The notes under the pieces were generated by a model. That model saw nothing but the letters and a program-made list of their open reading frames with translations, made no database searches and was not told the origin of the DNA. Positions 16,641-27,727 of a stretch of 62,070 bases of DNA are shown here, one piece after another. Location: the NCBI RefSeq assembly GCF_000472865.1, contig NZ_AXAP01000048.1, positions 1-62,070 on the forward strand, read 5' to 3'. Every line of letters begins with the position of its first letter. Within the stretch, counting starts at the first letter, position 1. The stretch comes from Bradyrhizobium elkanii WSM2783 (GTDB taxonomy: Bacteria > Pseudomonadota > Alphaproteobacteria > Rhizobiales > Xanthobacteraceae). A program made the translations under genes and the position numbers.

Positions 16641-17870
16641 CTAGTCGGCGGGAACGTCGCCGCTGATGATCTCGCCGAACAGTTCCCACTTTTGTCCCTT
16701 GAAGCGCATCATCTGAAGCTGGCTGATCGGGGCAAAGTCGGTGGCGCTGGTGTTGATCTTGACGCCGGGCAGCAGCGTGTCCGGCGTAAAATCCTTCAGG
16801 CTCGCCGCCTGCTTCATGACGTTGGCGCGCGTGAGGTTGTCACCGCACATCTCCAGCACCTTCGCCAGGGTTTGTGCAGCGCCGTAGCCGTAAACCAGGG
16901 CGCTCTCGGTCTTGTCGGCGCCCGGCATGTACTTGTCGAGGAATTCATTCCACTTCTTCATGCCGGGATCGTTGTTCCATTGCTGGTCGCTGCCGTCCTT
17001 GGCGTAGGCGGCCGAGAGCACGCCCTGGGCGTTATCAAATCCCGCCGGCTGCATCACGCTGCCGACCGAGATCGAGACGTTGGCAACGATCTGCAGCGGC
17101 TTCCAGCCGAGTTCGGCGGTCTTCTTGATGGTCTGGGCGGCGAATTTCGGCGTGGCATAGATCAGCAGCACGTCCGGGTTGGCGGCCTTGATCTTGACGA
17201 TGTGGGAATCGATCGTCGGCTCGGAGATCTCGTAGCTTTCCTCGAGGATGATCATCGAGGCGCCCTTGGCGCCGAGGCCGTCCTTGGTGCCTTTGAGGTA
17301 ATCCTTACCGAAATCGTCGTTCTGATAGAGGATCGCGACCTTGGCGTCCGGCTTCTCCTTCATCAGCCATTTCGCGTAGATCTGCGCTTCGCTCTGGTAG
17401 CTCGGCTGCCAGCCTATGGTCCACGGGAAGTTCTTCGGATCGTTCCACTTGGTCGCGCCGGTGGCGACGAACAGTTGCGGGATCTTCTTGGAGTTGAGGT
17501 ATTTCTGGATCGCGGTGTTCGAGGGCGTGCCGAGCGGGTTGAAGACGACAAGGACTTCGTCGCTCTCGACCAGCTTGCGCACCTGCTCCACCGCCTTCGG
17601 CGGCGAGTAGGCGTCGTCGTAGGTGATGAAATTGACCTTGCGGCCGTTGATGCCGCCCCGATCGTTGATCATCCGGAAATAGGCGGCCTCGGTCTTGCCG
17701 ATGCTGCCATAGGCGGACGCAGGTCCGCTATAAGGGATGATGTTTCCGATCTTGATCTCGGTGTCGGAGGCGCCGGTATCGTATGTCTTCTGGGCGAAGG
17801 CACTGCCGGAAGCGACAGCACAAGCGACGACCGCCGCCGAAAGCACGGCGGTCCGTAGTTTGAAGGGCAT
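16641..17870 (-). CDS. ABC solute-binding protein, first of tandem set
   Basis: A 409-residue protein with a signal peptide ending AFAQ near residue 27 and a mature start KTYDTGASDTEIKIGNIIPY. It follows livM after a gap of 30 bases with GGAGA before the start, so it is the member most clearly in the transporter operon. It shares all landmarks of the family, with a KGQKWELFGEI ending. I infer that the other three arose by duplication around this position. Confidence 0.9.
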   Translation of the reverse strand: MPFKLRTAVLSAAVVACAVASGSAFAQKTYDTGASDTEIKIGNIIPYSGPASAYGSIGKTEAAYFRMINDRGGINGRKVNFITYDDAYSPPKAVEQVRKLVESDEVLVVFNPLGTPSNTAIQKYLNSKKIPQLFVATGATKWNDPKNFPWTIGWQPSYQSEAQIYAKWLMKEKPDAKVAILYQNDDFGKDYLKGTKDGLGAKGASMIILEESYEISEPTIDSHIVKIKAANPDVLLIYATPKFAAQTIKKTAELGWKPLQIVANVSISVGSVMQPAGFDNAQGVLSAAYAKDGSDQQWNNDPGMKKWNEFLDKYMPGADKTESALVYGYGAAQTLAKVLEMCGDNLTRANVMKQAASLKDFTPDTLLPGVKINTSATDFAPISQLQMMRFKGQKWELFGEIISGDVPAD

Positions 17871-17900
17871 CGTCTCTCCTAAAGTCTCTTTTTTGGTTCT

Positions 17901-18917
17901 TCAGTTCTTCTTGAGTTTCGCCGCCAGTTGCTGGGCAATGAGGGCGACCTGCCGGGCGCCATGCGGCACCAGGTAGATGACGAGGAACAGGAGCACGCCG
18001 AACACGGCGCCAGAGAGACCCTTGGAAATGCCTTCCGCAATGTTAGGCACGAAGATGATGAAGGCGGAGCCGACGATCGAACCCGGCAGCCAGCCGACGC
18101 CGCCGACCACCATGCCGACGAACAGAGAGATCGCGAGCGTGATGGTGTAGCCGTCGGGCGCCACGAACTGCACCGCGATCGCGCCCAGGCCGCCGGCGAT
18201 GCCGGTGATGCCGGCGCTGACGCCGAAGGCCAGCGTCTTGTACAGCGCGACGTTAACGCCCATGGCGGAGGCCGCGATCTCGTTGTCGCGGATCGACATC
18301 AGGGCGCGGCCCGAGCGCGAGCGGAGCAGGTTCACCGAGGCGACATAGATCCCGATCGAGACCGCCAGTGTGAAGTAATAGAGCCACATGTCCTGCGACA
18401 GCGGCAGGCCGAATGGCGCATCCGGCTTGGTCACCACCAGGCCTTGCACGCCGCCGGTCCAGTGCTCGAGGAAGCCAAGCTTGAGGAGCTGAGGCATGGC
18501 GAGCGCCAGAGCAAAGGTCGCGAGTGCGAGGTAGATGCCCGACAGCCGCAGCGCCGGCTGGCCGAACAGGAAACCCGCCCCGAAGCAGACGACGCCCGCG
18601 ACCGGCAGGGTCAGCGCGTAGTTGACGTTGAAGTGCTCCATCAGGATCGCCGTGGTATAGGCACCGATGGCGTAGAACGCGCTCTGGCCGAGCGAGAACT
18701 GGCCCGAGCCGCCGGTCAGGATGTTGAGCGCCAGCACCGCGAGCCCGTAGATCAGGAGCATCGTCATCTGGAAGATGATGAAGTTCTTGACGAACAGGGG
18801 AGTCAGGATCAGGGCCGCCAGCACCACCAGCGAGGTGCCGTAGCCGAGCGTCATGGCGCGCTTCGGAACCGCCTCGACGGCCGGGGCTTCGGTTACAACT
18901 TCTTCAGCCGCGCTCAT
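17901..18917 (-). CDS. livM: ABC transporter permease LivM type, block 2
   Basis: A 338-residue inner-membrane protein with a short hydrophilic N-terminus, about nine hydrophobic segments, and the LTGGSGQFSLGQSAFYAIGAY motif that defines LivM. It begins three bases after the livH stop. It should form the translocation pore together with LivH at 18920 and take ligand from any of the four binding proteins encoded downstream. Confidence 0.9.
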   Translation of the reverse strand: MSAAEEVVTEAPAVEAVPKRAMTLGYGTSLVVLAALILTPLFVKNFIIFQMTMLLIYGLAVLALNILTGGSGQFSLGQSAFYAIGAYTTAILMEHFNVNYALTLPVAGVVCFGAGFLFGQPALRLSGIYLALATFALALAMPQLLKLGFLEHWTGGVQGLVVTKPDAPFGLPLSQDMWLYYFTLAVSIGIYVASVNLLRSRSGRALMSIRDNEIAASAMGVNVALYKTLAFGVSAGITGIAGGLGAIAVQFVAPDGYTITLAISLFVGMVVGGVGWLPGSIVGSAFIIFVPNIAEGISKGLSGAVFGVLLFLVIYLVPHGARQVALIAQQLAAKLKKN

Positions 18918-18919
18918 GA

Positions 18920-19798
18920 TCAGACTCGCTTCACGATGGGCCGGCCAAACAGCCCGGCCGGTTTGACGACCAACACGGTGATAATCAGCGCAAGGGCGAT
19001 CGGCAGCTTGAGCTCGTTGCCGACGCCTGGAATGTAGGTGCCGGCAAGGTTCTCGAACACGCCGACCAGGAAGCCGCCGATCACGGCGCCGAGCGGCGAG
19101 CTAAGGCCGCCGAGCACCGCGGAGGCGAAACCGTAGATCAGGACGCCGCCCATCATGTTCGGCTCGAGGAACACCACCGGCGCGATCAGCATGCCGGCGA
19201 TCGCGCCGATGGCGGCGGCCATGCCCCAGCCGAGCGCGATCATCCATGAGGTGTTGATGCCGACCAGCCGCGCCGATTCAGGCAGTGAGGCGGCCGCCCG
19301 CATCGCAAGGCCAATGCGGGTGAACTGGAAGAAGAAATAGAGCCCGGCGAGCAGCAGCAGGGTGACGCCGACCATGCCGGCCTGGTGGGTCGAGATCAGC
19401 TGGCTGCCAAGGAACGGCGAGGAGCCGAACGGCGTCGGATATTGCTTGATGGTGAAATCCCAGATCAGGCCGGCGACCGAGTTGACGATCGCAAACAGGG
19501 CGATGAAGCCGGCGACGTTGGTCAGGACCGGCGCCTTCGCCAAGGGCTTGAACAGCAGCCGCTCGATCAGGATGCCGCCGGCGAAGGAAAGGATGACGGT
19601 GAGGATGAAGGCCCACCAATAGGGCACGCCCCATTGCATCATCTGCCAGGACATGAAGGTCGAGAACATCGCCATTTCGCCTTGCGCGAAATTGAGATGG
19701 TCGATCGCCTGGTAGATCATCACGACGGCGAGCGCCATGCAGGCGTAGATCGCGCCGGTGGCGATGCCGGCCAGGACTTGGTTGGCAAAAAGCTCCAT
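18920..19798 (-). CDS. livH: ABC transporter permease LivH type, block 2
   Basis: A 292-residue membrane protein of normal LivH length. It begins ANQVLAGIATGAIYACMALA and has HLNFAQGEMAMFSTF, the characteristic N-terminal loop. The AVLGGLSSPLGAVIGGFLVG segment sits near the C-terminus. It is preceded by livF with a 13-base gap and followed closely by livM, all on the minus strand. Confidence 0.9.
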   Translation of the reverse strand: MELFANQVLAGIATGAIYACMALAVVMIYQAIDHLNFAQGEMAMFSTFMSWQMMQWGVPYWWAFILTVILSFAGGILIERLLFKPLAKAPVLTNVAGFIALFAIVNSVAGLIWDFTIKQYPTPFGSSPFLGSQLISTHQAGMVGVTLLLLAGLYFFFQFTRIGLAMRAAASLPESARLVGINTSWMIALGWGMAAAIGAIAGMLIAPVVFLEPNMMGGVLIYGFASAVLGGLSSPLGAVIGGFLVGVFENLAGTYIPGVGNELKLPIALALIITVLVVKPAGLFGRPIVKRV

Positions 19799-19811
19799 GG
19801 TCCTCGCTCCC

Positions 19812-20525
19812 TCAGTAACCCAGATAGGATTTACGGACGTCTTCGTTGTTGGCGACGTCCTTGGCGTTGCCGGACATCACGATGCGTCCGGTTTCGATCA
19901 CATAGGCCTGGTCGGCGAGCTCGAGGGCGAGCTGCGCATTCTGCTCGACCACCAGGATGGTGACCTTGTCCTCGCGGTTGATCTTGCCGAGAATGCGGAA
20001 CAGGTCGCGGACCACCAGCGGCGCCAGGCCGAACGACGGCTCGTCCAGCAGCATCAGCCGCGGCCGCAGCATCAGCGCGCGCGCGACCGCGAGCATCTGC
20101 TGCTCGCCGCCCGACAGCGTGCCGGCCTGCTGGGTATGGCGCTGCTTGAGCACCGGGAAGTGGTCGTACATGCGCTCGATGTCGGCGACGATGTTCTTCT
20201 TGTCGCCGCGCGTGATGGCGCCAAGCTGCAGGTTCTCCTCCACCGTCATGTTGGTGAAGGTGCCGCGCCCCTGCGGCACATGGGCGATGCCGAGGCGGAC
20301 CACGTTCTCGGTCGAACGATTACCGATCGGCTTGCCCTCGAATTCGATCGCGCCGGTCGAGCGCACCATGTTGCAGATCGCCCGCAGCGTGGTGGTCTTG
20401 CCGGCGCCGTTGGCCCCGAGCAGCGTGGTGAGCGAACCTTCGTTCAGCGAGAAGCTGAGGCCGTGAAGCGCCTGAACCTGGCCGTAATAGGCGCGCAGAT
20501 CCTTGACGTTGAGCATCATCGTCAT
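19812..20525 (-). CDS. livF: ABC transporter ATP-binding protein LivF type, block 2
   Basis: A 237-residue ATPase with Walker A GANGAGKTT (near 34-42), signature LSGGEQQMLAVARAL, Walker B LMLLDEPSFGLAP and the switch ILVVEQNAQLAL. Its start overlaps the livG stop by four bases (20522-20525), which indicates translational coupling. The tail ends EDVRKSYLGY, as usual for LivF. Confidence 0.92.
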   Translation of the reverse strand: MTMMLNVKDLRAYYGQVQALHGLSFSLNEGSLTTLLGANGAGKTTTLRAICNMVRSTGAIEFEGKPIGNRSTENVVRLGIAHVPQGRGTFTNMTVEENLQLGAITRGDKKNIVADIERMYDHFPVLKQRHTQQAGTLSGGEQQMLAVARALMLRPRLMLLDEPSFGLAPLVVRDLFRILGKINREDKVTILVVEQNAQLALELADQAYVIETGRIVMSGNAKDVANNEDVRKSYLGY

Positions 20526-21319
20526 TGGTCCTTGCTCCCGAGATAGGCCTTGATGACGTCGGGATCGGCCTGGACCTGGCTAGGGGTTCCCTCGGCGAGC
20601 TTGCGGCCGAAATTGAGCGCGACGACATGGTCGGCGGTCGACATCACCATGCCCATGTGGTGCTCGACCAGGAGCACGGTGATCTTGCGCTCGTCGCGGA
20701 TCTTGCGGACGAGGTCGCCGAGCACATAGACCTCTTCATGGTTGAGGCCGCCGGCCGGCTCGTCCAGCAAGAGGATCTTCGGATCGGCCGCGAGCGCGCG
20801 CGCCAGTTCAACGCGCTTCTGGGTGCCGAACGGCAGGCCCGAAACGATGCTGTGCACGACGTCCTCGAGGTCGAGATAGGCCAGGATCTCGTGCACCTTC
20901 TTGTTGACCGAAGCCTCGCTGCGCCTGATCCAGGCGAGCTTGAGGGAGTCGCTGATGATGTCGCTGGAGGTGCGCGCGTGGGTGCCGACGCGGACATTGT
21001 CGAGCACCGAGAGATTGGGAAACAGCGCGACGTTCTGGAAGGTGCGACCGATGCCGATCTCGGCGATCTTGTGCGGCGGGCGGCTGAGGATGCTCGCGCC
21101 TTCCATCAGGATGTCGCCGGAGCTCGGCTGATAGAGCCGGGAGAGGCAATTGAAGAGCGTCGTCTTGCCGGCGCCGTTCGGTCCGATCAGTCCCAGGATC
21201 TGGCCCTGATGCATGTCGAAGGAGACGCCGTTCAACGCGACGATGCCGCCGAACACGACGCTGACGTCGCGAACCGCGAGCAGTGGCGCATGACCCTGCG
21301 CGAGTTGTGCCTGCGTCAT
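20522..21319 (-). CDS. livG: ABC transporter ATP-binding protein LivG type, block 2
   Basis: A 265-residue ATPase with Walker A GPNGAGKTT, a LivG-type insertion after FQNVALFPNLSVLDNVRVG, Walker B ILLLDEPAGGLNHEE and switch VLLVEHHMGMVM. It is the first transporter gene of block 2, 72 bases downstream of the IclR stop. In place of the usual LSxGQ signature it has SGLPFGTQKRVELARAL, a common LivG variant. Confidence 0.92.
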   Translation of the reverse strand: MTQAQLAQGHAPLLAVRDVSVVFGGIVALNGVSFDMHQGQILGLIGPNGAGKTTLFNCLSRLYQPSSGDILMEGASILSRPPHKIAEIGIGRTFQNVALFPNLSVLDNVRVGTHARTSSDIISDSLKLAWIRRSEASVNKKVHEILAYLDLEDVVHSIVSGLPFGTQKRVELARALAADPKILLLDEPAGGLNHEEVYVLGDLVRKIRDERKITVLLVEHHMGMVMSTADHVVALNFGRKLAEGTPSQVQADPDVIKAYLGSKDQ

Positions 21320-21391
21320 CTCGTCTCGCCCGCCCGCTTGAGAGGGCGGAGAGCGCCGCGCGAGCGATCGCGCCGGCGATGAAGAAGGCTG

Positions 21392-22255
21392 TCAGATGCC
21401 CTCGGCCACACGTGCAACTTTCCCTCCTAGTCTCGACTTTTTGCTTTCAACTTTTCTGGATTGCGGCGCTACCCCACCAAGCGCCTGCTCGATGTTCCTT
21501 ACCATCGCGACAAGGCGAGGTCCAATATCGTTGAGCAACCGGTCTTCCGTAAAGCGGAATGCCGGCGCGCCGCAGTTGAATGCATACGGACCGGTTCCGT
21601 CATTGAGCTGCAATGCCACGCCGACAGCGTGAACATCGTCCTGCCATTCACCAGCAGAAATTGCAAAGCCACGCTTCGCTACCAATTCGCCCGAGCGCTC
21701 GATGCCATCGCGCATCTTCGGCCAGCGGCTGCCATAGTGGTCGCGAAGCTCACGCAGCAGAGCGGTACGCTCATCGTCCGGCAGCGCCCAGATATAGGCG
21801 CGTCCCATCGCGGTGGTCGCTATTGGTATCCGCGAACCGACATCGAGCTGAACGCCGAGCGTCAGTCCGTTCCGGCTTTGCCCGAAATAGATCATGCTGA
21901 GCCGATCGCGCCCGCCGACCGCGACCGCACCGCCGGTCGCACGCATCACGTCCTCGCGATAGGGTTCGGACAAATGCCGGACACCGAGATTGGCGAGCGC
22001 GGCATAACCCAGCGCCATGGCAGAGGGCGTGAGCTGGTACTTCTCGAAACGCGGAACGGGTGTAAGGTAACCAAGCTTGGTCAACGTATAGGTCAGCCGC
22101 GAAACGGTAGGCTTCGGCAAATTGGTGCGGGCCGCAATCTCCTGATTGCCGAGAAGCCCGTCATTGGGACGGAATGCGCGCAGGACTTCCAATCCACGGG
22201 AAAGCGCGACCACAAAATTGCGGTCGGTCGCCGCCTTCTTTCCTGAACGTTTCAT
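21392..22255 (-). CDS. IclR family transcriptional regulator
   Basis: A 287-residue regulator. The N-terminal winged helix (about residues 15-80) includes LLGNQEIAARTNLPKPTVSRLTYTL. The C-terminal effector domain contains IPIATTAMGRAYIWALP and GFAISAGEWQDDVHAVGVAL. I prefer the ATG at 22255 (CGGGGA upstream); a TTG at 22285 in the same frame is the alternative. It is divergent from the FadB-like gene, and the gap holds a 21-bp perfect palindrome at 22329-22349, its probable operator. It likely controls both the transporter operon downstream and block 3. Confidence 0.88.
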   Translation of the reverse strand: MKRSGKKAATDRNFVVALSRGLEVLRAFRPNDGLLGNQEIAARTNLPKPTVSRLTYTLTKLGYLTPVPRFEKYQLTPSAMALGYAALANLGVRHLSEPYREDVMRATGGAVAVGGRDRLSMIYFGQSRNGLTLGVQLDVGSRIPIATTAMGRAYIWALPDDERTALLRELRDHYGSRWPKMRDGIERSGELVAKRGFAISAGEWQDDVHAVGVALQLNDGTGPYAFNCGAPAFRFTEDRLLNDIGPRLVAMVRNIEQALGGVAPQSRKVESKKSRLGGKVARVAEGI

Positions 22256-22328
22256 TCCCCGCCACTTTGTCGATCTCGTTGACAAGGGACGTGCTTCAAA
22301 ATAACCCTCCGTGTCAAGATGTGGAATT

Positions 22329-22349
22329 TAATTTCGCAGTGCGAAATTA
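22329..22349. promoter_or_regulatory. Perfect 21-bp palindrome, probable IclR operator
   Basis: The core AATTTCGCAGTGCGAAATT (22330-22348) extends by one further pair, with a single unpaired central G. It lies 74 bases before the IclR start and 79 before the FadB-like start. Palindromes of the TTTCGCANTGCGAAA type are typical targets of IclR-family proteins; the assignment rests on position and symmetry. Confidence 0.7.
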
Positions 22350-22427
22350 GCTACTAGACGCAAGAACCGCAACAACGCCTTGCAAAAGAACACACCGCAA
22401 AAGAACACAGCATCCAAGGAGAGCCTC

Positions 22428-24524
<2,097 letters not shown>

Positions 24525-24543
24525 TGATCGGCTGTTGCCACTT

Positions 24544-24646
24544 GTCATTCCGGGACACGCGCAAGCGTGGACCCGGAATCCATTTCTCCGCCTGCACATG
24601 TGGCCCGATGGATTCCGGGTTCGTCCTTCGGACGCCCCGGAATGAC
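24544..24646. repeat. Intergenic palindromic repeat, family B
   Basis: An inverted repeat of the GTCATTCCGGG...CCCCGGAATGAC type with inner CCCGGAATCCAT/GATTCCGGGTTC arms. Other copies are at 42767-42865, 51564-51654 and 54199-54302. It separates the FadB-like gene from the ligase. Confidence 0.88.
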
Positions 24647-24673
24647 GGCCGCTAGGTTTTTGCGCTGAGCATC

Positions 24674-26368
24674 ATGACCCATCCCGGCGAACAGTTTTAT
24701 CCGAAGGGCGTGCGTTGGGACGATCCGATCGCGCGCGGCACGTTGCCTGATTTGCTCTCCACGGCCGCGGCGGCCTACGGCCCGCGGACGGTGATCGAAT
24801 TCCGCGACCGGCCGATCAGCTATGCGGAGCTGGAAGCCCTGGTCGAAACCGCGGCTTCCGCGTTCCTGCGGGCCGGCTACGGCAAGAACACCTCGGTGGC
24901 GCTGTTCCTCGGCAACACGCCCGACCATCCCATCAACTTCTTCGGCGCGCTGAAGGCGGGTGCCCGCGTCGTGCATCTGTCGCCGCTCGACGGCGAGATC
25001 GCGCTCTCGCACAAGCTCTCGGATTCCGGCGCGCGCATCCTCATCACCAGCAACCTCTCGGCACTGCTGCCGACCGCGCTGAAGTTCCTTGACAAGGGCC
25101 TGCTCGACCGGCTGATCGTCTGCGAGGACGATCATTGGGGCAAGATCGGCACCCCGCAGACGGCGCTACCTGACAATCCCGCCATCATCACCTACCGCCA
25201 GTTCATCGACGGCGCGACCAGGCCGGCCAAATGGCCCGAGGTCAGCGCCGACGACGTCGCGCTGCTGCAATATACCGGCGGCACCACGGGCCTGCCGAAG
25301 GGCGCGATGTTGAGCCACGGCAATCTGACTGCGGCGGTGTCGATCTATGAGGTCTGGGGCAAGGCGGCCCGCGCGGAGCGCGATGCGATCGAGCGCGTGA
25401 TCTGCGTGCTGCCGCTGTTCCACATCTATGCGCTGACGGTCGTGCTGCTGTCCTCGATCCGGCACGGCCATCTGATCTCGCTGCACCAGCGCTTCGACGT
25501 CCAGGCCGTGATGCGCGACATCGAGGAGAAGCGCGCCACCGTGTTCCCGGGCGTGCCCACGATGTGGATTGCAATCGCCGCCCTGCCCGATCTCGACAAG
25601 CGCGACCTGTCGTCGCTGGTGAGCTGCGGCTCCGGCGGCGCGCCGCTGCCGGTGGAGGTAGCAAAGATCTTCGAGCGCCGGGTCGGCATGAAGCTGCGCA
25701 GCGGCTGGGGCATGACCGAGACCTGCTCGCCGGGCACCGGCCACGTCAAGGAAGGGCCGGATAAGCCGGGCTCGATCGGCCTGATGCTGCCGGGCATCGA
25801 GCTCGACGTGGTCTCGCTGGATGATCCGAAGCAGGTGCTGCCCGTCGGCGAAGTCGGCGAAATCCGTATTCGCGGCCCGAATGTCACAAAGGGCTACTGG
25901 AACCGGCCCAAGGAAACCGCCGAAGCGTTTGTCGGCGACCGCTTCCTCACCGGCGACATCGGCTACATGGACGCGGACGGCTATTTCTATCTGGTCGACC
26001 GCAAGAAGGACATGATCATCTCCGGCGGCTTCAATGTCTATCCGCAGATGATCGAGCAGGCGATCTATACGCATCCGTCAGTGCAGGAAGTGATCGTGAT
26101 CGGCATCCCCGACGACTACCGGGGCGAGGCTGCGAAAGCCTTCATCAAGCTGCGCGACGGCGCGGCGCCGTTCACGATCGACGATCTGCGCGTCTTTCTC
26201 ACCGGCAAGCTCGGCAAGCATGAACTGCCGGCCGCACTCGAATTCGTCGAGGAATTGCCGCGAACGTCGGTCGGAAAACTCTCCCGTCACGAACTGCGCC
26301 AGCAGAAGGCCGCTCCGGGCAGCGCAGCCAAACAACAACCAGAAACCGCAACAGGAGGTCGTTCATGA
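24674..26368 (+). CDS. Acyl-CoA ligase (AMP-forming), block 3
   Basis: A 564-residue adenylate-forming ligase with YTGGTTGLPKGAMLSHGN near residue 199, GWGMTETCSPGTGH near 345, GDIGYMDADGYFYLVDRKKD near 435 and C-terminal PRTSVGKLSRHEL carrying the catalytic Lys near 539. It has the layout of medium- or long-chain fatty-acyl ligases, not of feruloyl-CoA synthase. The ribosome site is weak. It overlaps the thiolase by four bases. It probably activates a carboxylic acid for the FadB-like enzyme. Confidence 0.88.
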   Translation: MTHPGEQFYPKGVRWDDPIARGTLPDLLSTAAAAYGPRTVIEFRDRPISYAELEALVETAASAFLRAGYGKNTSVALFLGNTPDHPINFFGALKAGARVVHLSPLDGEIALSHKLSDSGARILITSNLSALLPTALKFLDKGLLDRLIVCEDDHWGKIGTPQTALPDNPAIITYRQFIDGATRPAKWPEVSADDVALLQYTGGTTGLPKGAMLSHGNLTAAVSIYEVWGKAARAERDAIERVICVLPLFHIYALTVVLLSSIRHGHLISLHQRFDVQAVMRDIEEKRATVFPGVPTMWIAIAALPDLDKRDLSSLVSCGSGGAPLPVEVAKIFERRVGMKLRSGWGMTETCSPGTGHVKEGPDKPGSIGLMLPGIELDVVSLDDPKQVLPVGEVGEIRIRGPNVTKGYWNRPKETAEAFVGDRFLTGDIGYMDADGYFYLVDRKKDMIISGGFNVYPQMIEQAIYTHPSVQEVIVIGIPDDYRGEAAKAFIKLRDGAAPFTIDDLRVFLTGKLGKHELPAALEFVEELPRTSVGKLSRHELRQQKAAPGSAAKQQPETATGGRS

Positions 26369-27552
26369 CCGACGCCGTTATCGTCTCCACCGCCCGCACG
26401 CCAATCGGCAAGGCCTATCGCGGCGCGCTCAACGTCACCGAAGGCGCAACCCTGCTTGGACACGCGATCGGCGAGGCAGTCGCCCGTGCCAAGGTCGACC
26501 CGAAGGAGGTCGAGGACGTCGTGATGGGCGCAGCCCTGCAGCAGGGCGCAACCGGCGGCAACATCGCACGCAAGGCGCTGCTCCGCGCCGGCCTTCCCGT
26601 CACTGTCGCCGGCACCACCATTGACCGGCAATGCGCCTCCGGCCTGCAGGCGATTGCGCTTGCCGCGCGCTCGGTGCTGTTCGACGGCGTCGAGATCGCG
26701 GTCGGCGGCGGCGGTGAATCGATCAGCCTGGTGCAGAACGACAAGATCAATACGTTTCACGCCCAGGACCCGGCGCTGTTGAAGATCAAGGGCGAGGTCT
26801 ACATGCCCATGATCGACACCGCCGAAGTAGTCGCCAAACGCTACAACATCTCGCGCGAAAAGCAGGACGAATATTCGCTCGAGAGCCAGCGCCGCACCGC
26901 GGCCGCCCAGCAGGGCGGCAAGTTCAAGGACGAGCTGGCGCCGATCACCACCCAGATGGCGGTGACCGACAAGGCGACCGGCGCGGTCTCGTTCAAGGAG
27001 GTGACGCTGTCGCAGGATGAGGGTCCGCGGCCCGAGACCACGGCCGAAGGCCTTGCCGGCCTGAAGCCGGTGCGCGGCGAAGGTTTCACCATCACCGCCG
27101 GTAATGCCAGCCAGCTTTCCGATGGCGCCAGCGCAACGGTGATCATGAGCGACAAGGAAGCGGCCAAGCGCGGCCTGAAGCCGCTCGGCATCTTCCGCGG
27201 TTTCGTTTCCGCCGGCTGCGAGCCCGACGAGATGGGAATCGGGCCGGTCTTCGCCGTGCCGCGCCTGCTCAAGCGCCATGGCCTGAAGGTCGAGGACATC
27301 GACCTCTGGGAGCTCAACGAGGCCTTCGCGGTGCAGGTGCTCTATTGCCGCGACAAGCTCGGCATCGATCCCGATAAGCTCAACGTCAATGGCGGCGCGA
27401 TCGCGGTCGGCCATCCCTACGGCATGTCGGGCGCGCGGCTGACCGGCCACGCCTTGATCGAAGGCCGCCGCCGCAAGGCAAAATATGCGGTCGTCACCAT
27501 GTGCGTCGGTGGCGGCATGGGTGCGGCCGGTTTGTTCGAGGTGGTGCACTAA
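26365..27552 (+). CDS. Acetyl-CoA C-acyltransferase (thiolase), block 3
   Basis: A 395-residue thiolase. Cys90 (TTIDRQCASGLQA) is the acyl-carrying nucleophile; GGAIAVGHPYGMSGAR supplies the catalytic His near 350, and MCVGGGMGAAG the second Cys near 381. The start follows AGGAGG and overlaps the ligase in an ATGA. The HPYGMSGAR form is found in acyl-CoA thiolases of broad specificity. It would cleave a 3-ketoacyl-CoA, and could serve aryl substrates of block 1, which lacks its own thiolase. Confidence 0.92.
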   Translation: MTDAVIVSTARTPIGKAYRGALNVTEGATLLGHAIGEAVARAKVDPKEVEDVVMGAALQQGATGGNIARKALLRAGLPVTVAGTTIDRQCASGLQAIALAARSVLFDGVEIAVGGGGESISLVQNDKINTFHAQDPALLKIKGEVYMPMIDTAEVVAKRYNISREKQDEYSLESQRRTAAAQQGGKFKDELAPITTQMAVTDKATGAVSFKEVTLSQDEGPRPETTAEGLAGLKPVRGEGFTITAGNASQLSDGASATVIMSDKEAAKRGLKPLGIFRGFVSAGCEPDEMGIGPVFAVPRLLKRHGLKVEDIDLWELNEAFAVQVLYCRDKLGIDPDKLNVNGGAIAVGHPYGMSGARLTGHALIEGRRRKAKYAVVTMCVGGGMGAAGLFEVVH

Positions 27553-27558
27553 GCCTGC

Positions 27559-27676
27559 CGTCCCGGCGAAGGCCGGGACCCATACCGCGTGATCTCGCTT
27601 TGGGGCCTCGCTGGTAGATAGCTTAAGTCCACTACAAAGGCCGGGGGTTATGGGTCCCCGCCTTCGCGGGGACGAC
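27559..27676. repeat. Intergenic palindromic repeat, family D
   Basis: Starts CGTCCCGGCGAAGGCCGGGA and ends GGTCCCCGCCTTCGCGGGGA-CGAC. It contains a short non-palindromic middle. The second copy is at 60079-60202. Confidence 0.85.
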
Positions 27677-27727
27677 GAACGAGAAACACAAAGCAGAAAT
27701 AGTTCATTTGCTCACAAGGAGGATCCG

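Noticed and set aside
27650..27727. A longer acyl-CoA dehydrogenase starting inside the family D repeat
   Set aside because: The ATG at 27728 has a strong AAGGAGG and matches the family start.
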